Positions 32,661 through 43,339 of a stretch of DNA of 64,000 nt are shown here, piece after piece. Numbering within the stretch: the first letter of the stretch is position 1; each line of letters starts with the position of its first letter. The DNA is taken from contig ARYC01000191.1 of NCBI GenBank assembly GCA_000711775.1, forward strand, positions 124,001 through 188,000. Reading direction: 5' to 3'. The DNA is from Oxytricha trifallax. Lineage: Eukaryota; Ciliophora; Spirotrichea; Sporadotrichida; Oxytrichidae. Position numbers and translations under genes: made by a program. Under the pieces are notes generated by a model, which made no database searches, had not been told where the DNA came from, and saw nothing but the letters and a program-made list of their open reading frames with translations.

Positions 32661-35600
32661 TAAAATTCTCTGATTTCATCTCATTTTACACATCTTAATT
32701 ATTCTTAATTTAGACGTTCAATTCTATTGAATCGAAGTCAAAATCTACCATCGAATTCCTGATCTTTTTTCTTGACGTAGGCAACTCTAAATAATTTTTG
32801 ATTGGCTGATAATACTAGTATTCCTCAAGTTTTCTTTTCCTTTAGTCAAGCCAAATCATGTTTTTTATGATTTCTGCCTGTTATTAGTTGCTTATGTTAA
32901 TTAGTTTCTTCTCTCTAATTAAATATGAGAATCTTGTTGGGTCTCCCGCTTGGTTGATCAGATTGCAGTGCTTTAGGTGCTTTTTATCAACTATCACCTT
33001 GTGGACGTTGCAATAATGACTCATCCCATAATTTACTATTGTTTTTCCTTGACTAAGTGCCATCATTGTGTCACTTACATTCTTTGTTAAGAAGATCTTT
33101 TTCTTTTTTTAAAGTGACTTTTCCTACTTGATTTCGTCTTTCACTTACTTAAGTCTGACGAAGTGACCAAGGTCCTTACTTATCTTCTTCATGTTCTTCA
33201 GAACTAAGTCTCTAATGATTTCGCTGGTGTTTGTTTCTTTTAACTAGGTAACATTCCTAAGTATTTTGTTTGGAATGTCCCTTGCAGTTCTAAATGCTAT
33301 TCTTTTCAGTTGTAATTCCATATTTTTAATATCTTCCACTTTAACATATTAAGCTGCCACCAGCGGAGTGTATTTGTAAATTAATAAGGATCTGATCTGT
33401 GCCATCATAATCGTGTCGCTTACCGTCTTGTTATTTGAGCTTGTTAGTTTTTGGTAAAATTCTGTTTACTTTTTCATTTCATCCCAGGTATTTTTTAATA
33501 AGTTTTGGGTATTTAAACATATATTGAGTCCCAAGTATTTTGGCTATTCAACTTTACTTATCCCGTCCATCTTGAATTATTTCTCGAATCCTTTGGCGTC
33601 ACTCATATACACCGTCTTTTTGGTGTTAAGCTTTAAGTTGTGTGTTTTTTCTATCTCTTTAAAGCAGTTGATGACTCATTTAAATTATTAAGGATCCTTA
33701 ATATTTAGAAGAATGTCATCAGCAAATGCGATTAACTTGCCCTATTTAATCAGAGACAACAGCTCTTGTTATTAATAAAGGGCGTCTTAAAGGTAAATGT
33801 TAATAAGCATAGGAGAAAGCTGGCTACCCTGGGCTACTCCTTGCTCACTGGCTATCTCATCATCCTTTCTATTCGTTGACCTTTTCCTCAGAATTGAAAG
33901 TAGTTTGTCTTTCCAGACTTATTCGTATGCTTTTTTTAAGTCAAAGAGTAGATATGCTTCCCTCTATTTACTTTTCCTTCTCGACGTTTTAATATGCTCC
34001 AATAATCTAATTAAATTTATGTGGGTGCTTTTGTTTTCTTTAAACCTATTTTGGTAGTTTCCAGTAGTTAGTAATCCACTTTTAACCTCTTTTACTTTGT
34101 TTATTATTACTTTCTCCACTATTTTTGTCAAATGTGAGTTCACCACTATTGGTCTTGTATTGATGACATAGGGGTATAAGTCATTTTGATCCTTGCTAAG
34201 TAGGATTAGTCTTCCTTGTTTTATGTAGTTTGGAATCTATCCCTCATTTTGCCAACTTGCTACCTTCTGGCATGTCGTCTTTAGAAATTTTTTTGATTTA
34301 AGTAGCATTTTCCCACCAAATCTGTCTGGACCCATAGCTTTGTTGAAGTTACACTCTAAAACTCCTTTTATGACCTCATCCTCGTTGCAAAAGTTCTAAT
34401 CATCCTTTTCACCTTACATATTTGCATCCCTCTTGTTCTCTTCTTGATTTTTAGTCTCTCTCTTGTCTTTGAATATCTATCCATAGAAGTCTAATATTTA
34501 CTTTTTTGTTTATTCCCCCAATTCAATTCTCTCTTCCTTTAAGGTAATTCTTTTATAAGCTAGCACTATTTGTAACCTTTGGTTAGTCTTTTCACCAGAT
34601 AGAAGAATCCATTCACGTCTTTTTTGTCCAAGAAGTGTTCTAAGTCCCTAATTTTTTCTTTCCATTGGACTTTAGTTTCATAAAATAGATCCCTGATTTT
34701 TGTTTAATTATTTTTAACTGCCCAAATTGGTGGTTGTTGATAAGGCATTATTTTTTGAGTGTAAGTAAAATTTTAAATTAATCAACATTGATGATTTATT
34801 GAATATATAAAAAGTCTTAAAATACATAGAAAAAAGGAAATGTGTGATTTTTAAAGCAAACTGAAGATCAAGTATCCTGAGCTGTATATTATAGAAAGTT
34901 GCAAGATATTAAGGGTATCCGCACAGCTGTGCCGACAAACGAATCCCACAGCTGTGCGGAATATTATCCAAATCTCATCCACTTCAGCCCAGATTAGTCT
35001 TAATTCACCGTATTCCAAGGGCAAACCTCTCTGGGCTTTTAATGCCCTATTTTTAATAAATTCTTAATTATATATAATAAATATTAAAATTTGACTTTAA
35101 TTTTTAATCAAAAATTAAATATATTAAGCTTAGTTCAATTTCTCTAAAGAGAATTCTAATTACTGATGAACTATTAATTTAATTAATTGTGTAAATTAAT
35201 TTATTTAAATATTTATTATATATAATTAAGAATTTATTAAAAATAGGGCATTAAAGGCCCAGAGAGGTTTGCCCTTGAAATAAGGGAATTAAGACTAATC
35301 TGAGCTGAAGTCGATGAAATTTGGATAATATTCCGCACAGTTGAGCGGATTCGTATGTCGGCACAGCTGTGCGGATACCCTTAATATCTTGCAACTTTCT
35401 ATAATATACAGCTCGAGATACTTGATCTTCAATTTGCTTTAAAAATCACACATTTCCTTTTTTCTATGTATTTTAAGACTTTTTATATATTCAATAAATC
35501 ATCAGTGTTGATTAATTTAAAATTTTACTTACACTCAAAAAATAATGCCTTACCAGTTTCTCCCTTTGAATTGTCTTTCTAACTTATCTTCAAAATTTTT

Positions 35601-36722
35601 TTAAATAGGTTAGTCTAGATCTTCTGCTGTTAAATCTCTCCCCTCTTCTATAAAAATTTTCTAGCATTGCTTTCTTATGTCCGAAATCCTAATTGTTCTT
35701 TCTTTGTCTGCCAATTTAAAGTCGTCATCGTTGTACTTGATTCTGAGCCTCACTTGGACTAGTTTGTGGTCTGTTAAAATCATTTGACTTGTTTACCAAC
35801 TAATTGTCTCTACGTTGGAGAAAACTTAATCTAATTGATTCCCTTTTGAATGAGTTTCCACTCCCTCTGGATTGGATTCTTTCAGACCTTCTTCGTTTAA
35901 TCTTTTCCCCAATTCATTGATGTGGTAATTAAAGTCCCCCATAATCACTATTCTTTGTTTCTGGCATTTCTGTTTCATTGATTTGATCATATAAATCAGT
36001 CTATTCTGGAGTTCCTTGACCTCATCGTTCCAATAAGGGGGATATAAACCGTCAGCATGTGTAGTGGGAAACCTCCCACATTCAATATTGTCCAGGTTAT
36101 GAATTATTTTAGTGTTTTTATTGTTCTCATTTCGAATTTGCCACTGTTCATTACCATTACTCCCCTATTTCTTGCCAATTGAGTCTGAGTTATATTCTTT
36201 TAATTTATCCCAAATATCCTTTGGAGCCTAGTTTCCACCAATCCAATGAAATCAGAATTTTTGTTTTCAATTTCTCTCAAAAGTTAGTCTTGTTTCAGTT
36301 TTGAGTTCAGACCTTTGAAATTATGCAGTCAAATTTCTATTTCTATTTTTTTCGTGTTGATCTGTCTTTTTTTGCTAATGACTTCCTCTCTTCTCTTAGA
36401 TCTCCACTTTTCCGCAATTCTCTCATTTCTTCTCACCCATCCTTCAGCTTCTCTAATAGGTTAATAGAACTCAAGCTGTCGGCTATTGTCAATCTTGACC
36501 GAAAATTTGTTTATGTTTTTAAATGTATTGTGATTTAACTAAACATTCTGGCTTTGAATTATTGATCCTTGCGAATTTGGTTTTAAATTTTCAAAGTATC
36601 TGTCCAGTGTTTGTTGGTAGTTTACCTAGCTGGTTTAGCTTTTTTCCATTTCTGTGTATACTGGTACTTTCAATCTTCCTCTGGGTGGCTGCCGTTCCAT
36701 TTCCATTTTCCCGCTTCTTCAT
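32634..36722 (-). pseudogene. LINE endonuclease/reverse transcriptase ORF, interrupted and frameshifted
   Basis: The N-terminal part is charged and coiled-coil-like (36300-36550). The APE-type endonuclease follows, with GLVETRLQ (36213-36262), VIMGDFNYHIN (35920-35955) and ILTDHKLV (35755-35785) matching the Glu, GDxN and (S/T)DH motifs. The foldback element at 34743-35550 sits between endonuclease and RT. The RT domain has FDLKKAYEQVWKDKL (about 33905-33950), QGSQLSPMLINIYL (about 33790-33840) and the active-site FADD (33716-33733). The C-terminus carries a zinc-knuckle-like CNVHK...HLKHC (about 32960-33030). The frame ends IIKNQKY-TGA at about 32634. Frame changes and in-frame TGAs make it a pseudogene. 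Confidence 0.85.
34743..35550. mobile_element. 808-bp foldback element (MITE-like) inserted in the LINE
   Basis: The two halves are near-perfect inverted repeats over about 340 bp each. The ends read AGGCATTATTTTTTGAGTG and its complement, flanked by TA on both sides (34741-34742 and 35551-35552), as expected for a Tc1/mariner-type TA duplication. Each arm contains the word GGTATCCGCACAGCTGTGC or a close variant near 34916 and 35363. An AT-rich centre lies at about 35060-35220. No ORF is present, so it would depend on a transposase made elsewhere. Confidence 0.85.
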
Positions 36723-36765
36723 TTAATGTCAATACTTTTAATTTTTAATTATTTTATTATTTAAA
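36723..36765. repeat. LINE leader repeat
   Basis: This is the upstream copy of the sequence at 32618-32660. It directly precedes the ATG of the endonuclease/RT ORF and may be a promoter-containing 5' end. Confidence 0.7.
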
Positions 36766-36769
36766 TTAA

Positions 36770-37480
36770 TACATAAATATTTTATTAGTTTAATATTTGA
36801 GGTGGAATTGCTCTAAAATTATCAAGTGTCCTTCTCATGTCGTTATTATTTTTCAATACTGTTGGATAAACTTTGGATTCATCATCAAAGTATTATAGGG
36901 TGAATGCTGCTATATTTTGAAAAATACGTAAGAAATTAAATATAATTAATGGGGGGGGGGTGAAATAGAAGTCATGAAACAACATGTATGCGAAGTTGGC
37001 AGAGAAAGTACTGAATTATAAGATTAATCTAATTAGATAACACCTCAATCCTATCAACTAAGTCTCTTATTTATCTAATGACTACTTTTAAATGTAAGAA
37101 CTATATTTAAATTGCAATTTGAAATCAAATAAATAACTTATCATAGTCAAGCTTAAAAAAACTTTTATTGATTTCTTTATTAAATCAACTCACCTATTGA
37201 GCTAATAATCAAGTCATTCATAAAATAAAGGTCTTTGATAAACCCATCCAAAATTAAACCTCTATAAAAGAATTAAAATACAATCAGAATTGTATTTAAT
37301 AGCGGATTAGAAATAGTATGAGAAATAATTTACGCAATTTAATTCGATTTAAGTTTGATTTACCAGAAGACACAGTGATATAAACATGCAAAAAATTAAT
37401 GCTAATTTTAATATATTTAATATTTATAAATTAGAAAGTTAATTGCTAGATGAGGTACCAATTTCACCTAAGGCTTTCAA
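36770..37480. other. AT-rich DNA with a G tract
   Basis: AT-rich sequence holding a run of ten G residues near 36951-36960. No gene was recognised. Confidence 0.5.
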
Positions 37481-38330
37481 ATAAAGCTTTCTGCTAAACT
37501 AAAGCCTACTGAGGGTAGGTCAGGGGCTGCTGGGCGCAACGCATTAAGGGCCAGTCGACGAGGTTTAATATGCCAGCTATTTGCTCCTTTAGTGCTCTTG
37601 GGTCCAAGGATCTCATTGCATTAGATGAGCTACATGGCTTGAGTTCAGTTTTCTAGGTAGTAGGGAGCTGGATGAAGGTGGTGCTCAGCCTTCAAAAGTG
37701 AGAAGATGAGAACCATGGAAGCCAAAGAAAAGGTTTTTCTCCCACACCGGATAAGGGTGCTGAAGTTACCACAGCGATAGGATAGGAACTACATTCCCAG
37801 TAGCGGTAGGTAAGAATTTTTGGGGGAGGACAATACCTGAACCTTTGATTATTTAATCAATATAATATCCCCTCCTAAATCTTAAAAACTATGTGAAGGG
37901 TATTTTAAGGGTCAATAATAATGATTTCGAAGTCAAAAATAAAGTAAATCTAAATACTAATAAATTCTTTTGATTTATATTAAACTAAAAAGAATTTATT
38001 AGTATTTAGATGATTTATAATGAAATTAGGGTATTTCCTTACTTTAAAATTATCTTAAAAATAATTTTAATTTTTTAAAAAATAAAATCTTTAAAAATTT
38101 TATTGAAAAATTTAATGTTAAAAGCTATAATAATTCTAACCTTCTTGACATCAATGAGTTACAATACTTTATTTTTGACTTCGAAATCATTATTATTGAT
38201 CCTTAAAATACCCTACACATAGTTTTTAAGATTTAGGAGGGGATAATAATAATAATAATTAGATCACATTGAGGTCTCTGGGGACCCCCGATCATAGTTG
38301 CTTTTTAGTGCAAATAAGGGACAAGCCCTT

Positions 38331-39008
38331 TTAGTTAGTTGGAGATTCACTCCTGTATACTGAGTCTTCATCTTCTTCTGTTGTTTCTTCTCTTTCCTCC
38401 TCTTGGTTTTCCCTTTCCTTTGTTCTTTCTTTTGTTGTTTCTTCTTTTTCCACCTCGTTTTGGTCCTGAGTGTAGGATTTAGACTGTCTCTCCGAAGTCT
38501 GTGAATTTGAATGAGGTGTCAAAGTGTTTGACATTGATTGAGAATTTAAGTTCCTTGGAGGCGATGTAGCCTTTACATCTTGTTGTGATTAGTTAGACAA
38601 AATCACTCTTCAAGAAGTATGTGTGCTTTTGAAGACATTTGATGTAGATTTCTACTTTGTTTCGGTGTTCATGGTAGTCTGCAGTGATAGGACGCAGCTT
38701 GCTTCATTAGCTGTAATGTTCTTCATTAGGATCATAATTAAAATTCTGAAGAATTGGACCATGGTATCTTCAGTGTGTTCCATTGAGCCGGTTTTTTCCT
38801 TGATGTCGGCCTTCAATTAGTCGTCGCTTTTGTTCATCCACTCTAGTAGAGTGTCTTTAGATAGATTTTTTATCATGGCGTTTATGACATTAGAGAATTG
38901 TTTGATGTCGTTGAAAAGGAATGAGTTAATGGTGTTGAGCCAGATAGAAATGCACGATTCTCTTGTGTCGAATCTATTTATTAGTTGTGCCTTAGTGATA
39001 GTCTGCAT
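38331..39008 (-). CDS. RT-A second ORF, charged C-terminus, one in-frame TGA
   Basis: ATG at 39006-39008 (MQTITKAQLINRFDTRESCI) to a stop at 38331-38333, 225 residues with TAA/TAG as Gln. The N-terminal half is hydrophobic and helical (MVQFFRILIMILMKNI), with a counterpart in copy E1 (MLQLMAFITSIIFNLI). The C-terminal third is extremely charged (EKEETTKERTKERENQEEER). One TGA near 38612 interrupts the frame, so this copy may be inactive. The function is unknown. The charged tail resembles nucleic-acid-binding ORF1-type proteins only in composition. If the final TAA or TAG is also read as Gln the protein could be slightly longer. Confidence 0.5.
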
Positions 39009-39571
39009 ATCTTTAAAGTTACTAACTTATTACTTATAACTTTAAAATTAATCATTACTATTTAATAGTAATTTTTAAGGCTGATCCTTTAATTGTTAAT
39101 TTGCTATTTAGTACCCCCTTTTACCGATGACGTATTTGACGTTTGCATCTTCGCGAAGTTTTCGGCAATGATTCCTTAGTCCTTCTGAAAATTCGGACTA
39201 GCTATCTATGTAGTAAGTATGTTGGCTGGAGTCTTCGTCAGCTGACTGTTCTTTGTCGTAAGCATCGTATTCTTGCTATTCTTCGACAGAGCTCCGGTCT
39301 TCTTAATCTTCAGAGTAGAGTACTTTTTTTGTTATAAGTCTACTGTTTCTATTGGAATCATTAAGGTTATTTTCGTATTCTCGAATTTTTTTCTTCAAAG
39401 TCTTCGAGCTCTTTTTGGTGTTAGCTATCTCTGATCACATAGTTATCTGAGGAAGGGGGTATATGTTCCTCTTTTTATTAAGGAGGGGGGGGCTGGGATT
39501 GAAACTAGTGTTTCCTCTGTTTTGGTTTAAGGTCTGATGAATTTATTGTTGATTGCTATCAGTCTTAGCAT

Positions 39572-39847
39572 TCAAAATAATTGTTGGGTCCATAGTTAGA
39601 CCTAGTCGTCTTTGTTCTCCGTGACGTATTAGAGTTTGGTAAGGTGAATTTGAAATTGGTTTAGGGTAGAGTAACCTTTCCTTACTAGTTTTCTGGAGAT
39701 AAAGGTTAAGATTTCAAGGATGTGTAGCCCCCGTTGGTCTTTGTTAGTTTTTATGATATCTATTGTGTATTGTGCTAGGTGGTGTGTTTAATTGTTTTCA
39801 ACGTCCCCTTAAATGATATCTCTTTGTATTTTGCTCAGTATACCCAT
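39572..39847 (-). CDS. RT-A first ORF fragment
   Basis: ATG at 39845-39847 (MGILSKIQRDIIQGDVENNQ) to TGA at 39572-39574, 91 residues. The second half (RGLHILEILTFISRKLVRKG) resembles in pattern a segment encoded in copy E1 near 9790, suggesting a conserved protein. It lies about 35 bp from the 5' end of the element, as expected for the first ORF. No known domain was recognised. Confidence 0.45.
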
Positions 39848-40179
39848 TCTGTGTTTTTAATTTTTAGAAGTTATAATATTTTTTAGGAGGGGATATTATA
39901 GTGATTAAATGATCAAAGGTTCAGGTATTGCCCCCTCCCGAATTTTTCACCACACCTGCTATTCTAGTGAATATCTCAAGCTTTGTTTTATCAGGTCCCT
40001 GTTCAAACATCTTGATTAGGAGTGAAGCTAGGATTGTAGCGTAGATTGATTTTTTCGGAGTTTTTGAACTTCATGACTACCATGTCAACTCACTCATATA
40101 CGTCTACGTCACGTCTAAGATTGATGGTTTGTTTTTAGCATTAAACAGTGATATGTTATAATTAAATTGAGATTACTCA

Positions 40180-41995
40180 TTAAAAAAATATATTATATTT
40201 AATTGTTTCTCAGGACATCGTAATCAGATAGATTTGCAAAAATTATCATATGACTTATGTGGCATCGAAGAACTAACTATTTAACTCTTTAAATTGTAAT
40301 TTTAAATCAACATTAATTATTTAATATAGTCAAGCTGATCATAGCTTATATTTATGTCTATATTAAATCGTTTCTATTTCTGATTTATTCACCATAGCTT
40401 TCTTATTCATATCTATAATCTTCTTAAAATGATAGCTTGTTTCTTGAGCTTCTAATCATAATCATTGAATAATTATAAGAAACTATAAATTATAATCTCT
40501 GATTAATAGAACTATTTATTTTTATGAACTTTGACCAAAATGATTAATATTTTTACAAACCACTATATACTTTCTTGAGATTATCTTATTAAAAAATTTT
40601 ATTATTAAAATAACCATCAACATTTGTTCTGACATTTCTCTCTTAATAGTTATTTCTCCGAGCACTAAAATTTACCTAGACCATATTATGAGATATACAA
40701 CAAAATTACTTTATATTTAATGTGGGTATACAAGTAATTAGGGTAGCATAAGATATTTTGCAAATTTTGAATTTATTTTTAGACTTGTTTCTATTAATCT
40801 GAAGATTTAAGATTAAATATAATTTTATGTTTTTTATTCTAAACTAACTCATTTAGAATTTATTTTAATTTCTCGATCTTTGAAAATTTCTGCAAAAACA
40901 CTAAAGCCACATAAAAAGACTTCAATATCATCAAATTAATTTATACAAAGCAAGATAATTTTAATTATTATCAAGATTTATTTGAATATTCAGGTTAAAT
41001 AAACAATGCTATTGTTTTAATAATTTAAAACAATTAAATTTTAAATAAAATGTTTAAATAAAGTTGGTAATAATGTTAAGTTATTAAAGTTGGTAAATGT
41101 TAGGAAAATTTGCTAAACTTGCCCCACCTTTAGAAATATCTGATTTTTACATATCTTTATTTATTTTGTATATTTATCATTTTTCGTTTTGATTTTACTG
41201 AATTGTTCAAATTATTTTAACTTATATTATTTTGATGTTTTAAAAATATGGTGGAATTTAATTAACTCAAATTATCATTATTTAATTATTAATTTAACTT
41301 CTCAAATTTGCTATAAACATTTTTATAAATCAGGATTCTCTGATCAGAGTTATAAATACAACAGAAATATTTAAGAATTCACTTTCATTTACACTAAACT
41401 TTACTATCTCTAGTAATCATAAATGTATTATCTATGATTATTTTAAAAGCATATTTTAAATATTAAATATCAGTTAAGTATAAATATAAATATAAGTGAT
41501 GCTTTACAAACAATAGAACATAAATTATTTATTGTTTATTATTGTCATTTAAGATTCCTGATTATTAATAATATTAATTCATTTATAATCCTACTTTCAT
41601 AATCAAGAATAAATTTCTAAATATCTACTATATTTATTTCTATGATTAACAAATTTTAAAAAATCTTGATAAATAAAAAAGTGTGAGTTTTACCAAATAA
41701 TGTTACTTACATTAATTAGGAAATAAAGTGTTTGATTAGATCTATCCCGCAATTGAATATATTAAAACCCCAAAGCTATTATTTACAGGATTTGGGTGGT
41801 TGATTTAACTAATAAAAATAGATAAAATTATTATTAATATTTGGTTGCTTTAGTAATTTACAAAATGCCTTTAGTAATAGTATAGTGATCTGTACTAAAG
41901 CAACCAAAATGACGAAATCAGATATTTAATTATTATAAATCTTGCAACCCCTATAATAATACTTTTTGAAATCCATATTAACACACAATCCTCAT
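40180..41995. other. AT-rich DNA with one hairpin
   Basis: AT-rich, with no supported gene. It contains the 15-bp inverted repeat listed separately. Confidence 0.5.
41841..41907. repeat. Small perfect inverted repeat
   Basis: TTGGTTGCTTTAGTA at 41841-41855 is exactly complementary to TACTAAAGCAACCAA at 41893-41907, with a 37-nt AT-rich loop. Confidence 0.7.
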
Positions 41996-41997
41996 TT

Positions 41998-43329
41998 ATG
42001 AACCCCCCTTCTACAAATTATTCACAACTCGCTATGCAACCAAGACGACCCAATCCAGGATCTGTTGCTTGACAATCTTGAGTTCGACGATCCCCTGCTC
42101 GCCAAGACATCTGTACAACAGCACCTTAAAAATCTCTTGAGCAACATATTGGTCGCTAATAGATGTTAGGGAGCACTCTGACGAGGGGTTAGTTGCGTTC
42201 TTGGCTCGCGCTCAACGCACTCTTATTCGACATTAGTGGACAAGACCTTAAATGCAACTGTCAAAATGAGGAGGGAAGATGGCTGACGCCATATTGGATG
42301 TTATCATGATGATTCAGCACATTATCAAACCATGGTAAACATCTTGGATCCTACGACAGACATCTCTCTACCCTAATCAGGTAAGCTTAAACAATAGTAT
42401 TTAATAGTGGGTTTAGGGAAGGAGCACAACGAAACCTATTAGACTATAACAGCAATGAGTGCGCGACTCCCAGCAAGTTTCTCATTAATGGCTGCTGTCC
42501 AGACACTATTAACTCAGAGCCGCCAAGCTAGTTGGCATCCTGTATACTCATGATTAGCAAAAAGCACAAGACTCTTGTGCTTCTGACTAGCGAAAACTAC
42601 ATTGCTCTAGTGGAAAAGCTATTTGCATAGACCCCGTCTAAATCAAGATTCCAGGTACCCTAGTCTATTAAAGTCAAACTAGTCTATTTGGGGGCAGTAA
42701 TCTACAAGCTCCTAAAGTAATACGGATACAACATTCTTTTCACTGCATGGAGCCAACTTATGATAATTATGAGGGTCGAGTGATTTCGAATATTCCAACT
42801 AGCTGTCGTCATGTGCAAAAATAAACCTCCAATATCCTTGGAAATATAAACATCTGCCTATTCAGGTAATTGTTACTCACTAGCTCAGAATGTGCTCTAT
42901 CGATTGTAATACGATTCGACTATGGCAGTTTGTAAAAAAAAGTTCGAATTTGCCTGCAACAAGCTCTGTGTAAAATTCACAATCAGCAAACCCGAATGTG
43001 ATGTTCTCTTAAGCTTGACATTCTGATTGTCTCCCACTAAGTAAGATCCAATCAAGAACAATGGAACAGTGGACAACATCATGTACCTAGCTGCTGATAA
43101 AGACAAGTGCTCCATGTCATTAAGCAATTAAGGCAGATAAGAACACGTCATTCAGAGATTGAAAAAGGACCTGGCCATGCTCATGCAGAGCTACCCCCAT
43201 ATCCCCCTTCAGTTTCTGCAGAGATTCAAGGCCGCCCCTACTAAACCAAGGACACCGTGAAGTCGCTGATCAAAGAGGCATCGAAATTCAGACCTAACGA
43301 TGGAGAATGCGAGGAGATCTAGAAGTTGT
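41998..43329 (+). pseudogene. GC-richer decayed coding region, product unknown
   Basis: This stands out sharply from flanking AT-rich DNA. The longest plus frame runs from about 42340 through 43257 with only two TGAs. It includes GFREGAQRNLLDYNSNECAT, KKHKTLVLLTSENYIALVEK and HVIQRLKKDLAMLMQSYPHI, with TAG/TAA as Gln. A one-base change in a C run near 43227 moves the frame to DTVKSLIKEASKFRPNDGEC, ending in TGA at 43327-43329. Upstream, 42040-42160 reads DLLLDNLEFDDPLLAKTSVQ in another frame. No family is recognised. It is either a pseudogene or a germline gene broken into segments. Confidence 0.45.
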
Positions 43330-43339
43330 GAAGTTGGAT

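Larger units (their letters stand above)
30831..36765 (-). mobile_element. Decayed LINE-type (non-LTR) retrotransposon with APE endonuclease and RT
   Basis: Read 5' to 3' on the minus strand: a short leader (36722-36765), an endonuclease/reverse-transcriptase ORF (36722 to 32634), a short spacer repeating the leader, a second ORF (32612 to 30960), an untranslated tail and an ACT-triplet microsatellite tail (30831-30848). Removing the 808-bp foldback insertion leaves about 5.1 kb, a normal LINE size. Domain motifs are clear, but frame changes and TGA codons show the copy is dead. LINEs are known components of the oxytrichid germline genome. The ORF order (RT ORF first) differs from the usual ORF1-ORF2 layout. 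Confidence 0.85.
38246..39881 (-). mobile_element. RT-A retroposon copy E6 (best-preserved copy)
   Basis: A 1.64-kb insertion flanked by the 14-bp duplicate TTTAGGAGGGGATA at 38232-38245 and 39882-39895. The 3' end (38246-38340, minus strand) has a strong hairpin AAAAGGGCTTGTCCCTT, the GATCGGGGGTCCCCAGAGAC block and the (ATT)n tail. Two minus-strand ORFs lie inside. Variable-length target duplication plus a simple-sequence tail mark target-primed retrotransposition. No reverse transcriptase motif was found, so the machinery is presumably supplied by a LINE. Confidence 0.8.
37822..39939. mobile_element. TIR element with 8-bp target duplication, itself interrupted
   Basis: The ends are inverted repeats of about 55 bp (GGGGGAGGACAATACCTGAA on the left; the right end reads GGGAGGGGGCAATACCTGAA on the complement). 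They are flanked by GAATTTTT at 37814-37821 and 39940-39947. Inner inverted arms include GATTTCGAAGTCAAAAATAA near 37922 and its complement near 38173. Without the retroposon inside, the element is about 470 bp with no ORF. An 8-bp duplication is typical of hAT-type elements and some others, so the superfamily is undecided. Confidence 0.8.
37600..40175 (-). repeat. Dispersed GC-rich repeat R, copy B, split by nested insertions
   Basis: Outer parts (37600-37821 and 39940-40175, minus strand) match copy A at 22470-22920. The inserted element lies between 37822 and 39939, with its 8-bp duplicate GAATTTTT on each side. GC-rich sequence continues left to about 37480 beyond the match with copy A. 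A TGA-poor minus-strand frame crosses the insertion site, but copy A favours a different frame in part, so coding status is unresolved. Confidence 0.7.

Noticed and set aside
22470-40175. Repeat R as a protein-coding gene family.
   Set aside because: Both copies have long TGA-free frames, but in more than one frame, and the two copies do not favour the same frame throughout.
42400-42900. Intron-type GT...AG signals (for example CAGGTAAG near 42379).
   Set aside because: Competing frames are open on both sides, and no splice model restored a clearly better protein.
3839-43329. In-frame TGA codons at positions where Trp looks plausible in several coding-like regions, suggesting TGA is also a sense codon.
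   Set aside because: TGA occurs at about the rate expected by chance in these stretches, TGG is used in the same frames, and the intact TBE transposase has no internal TGA and ends with one. Decay of dead genes explains it.
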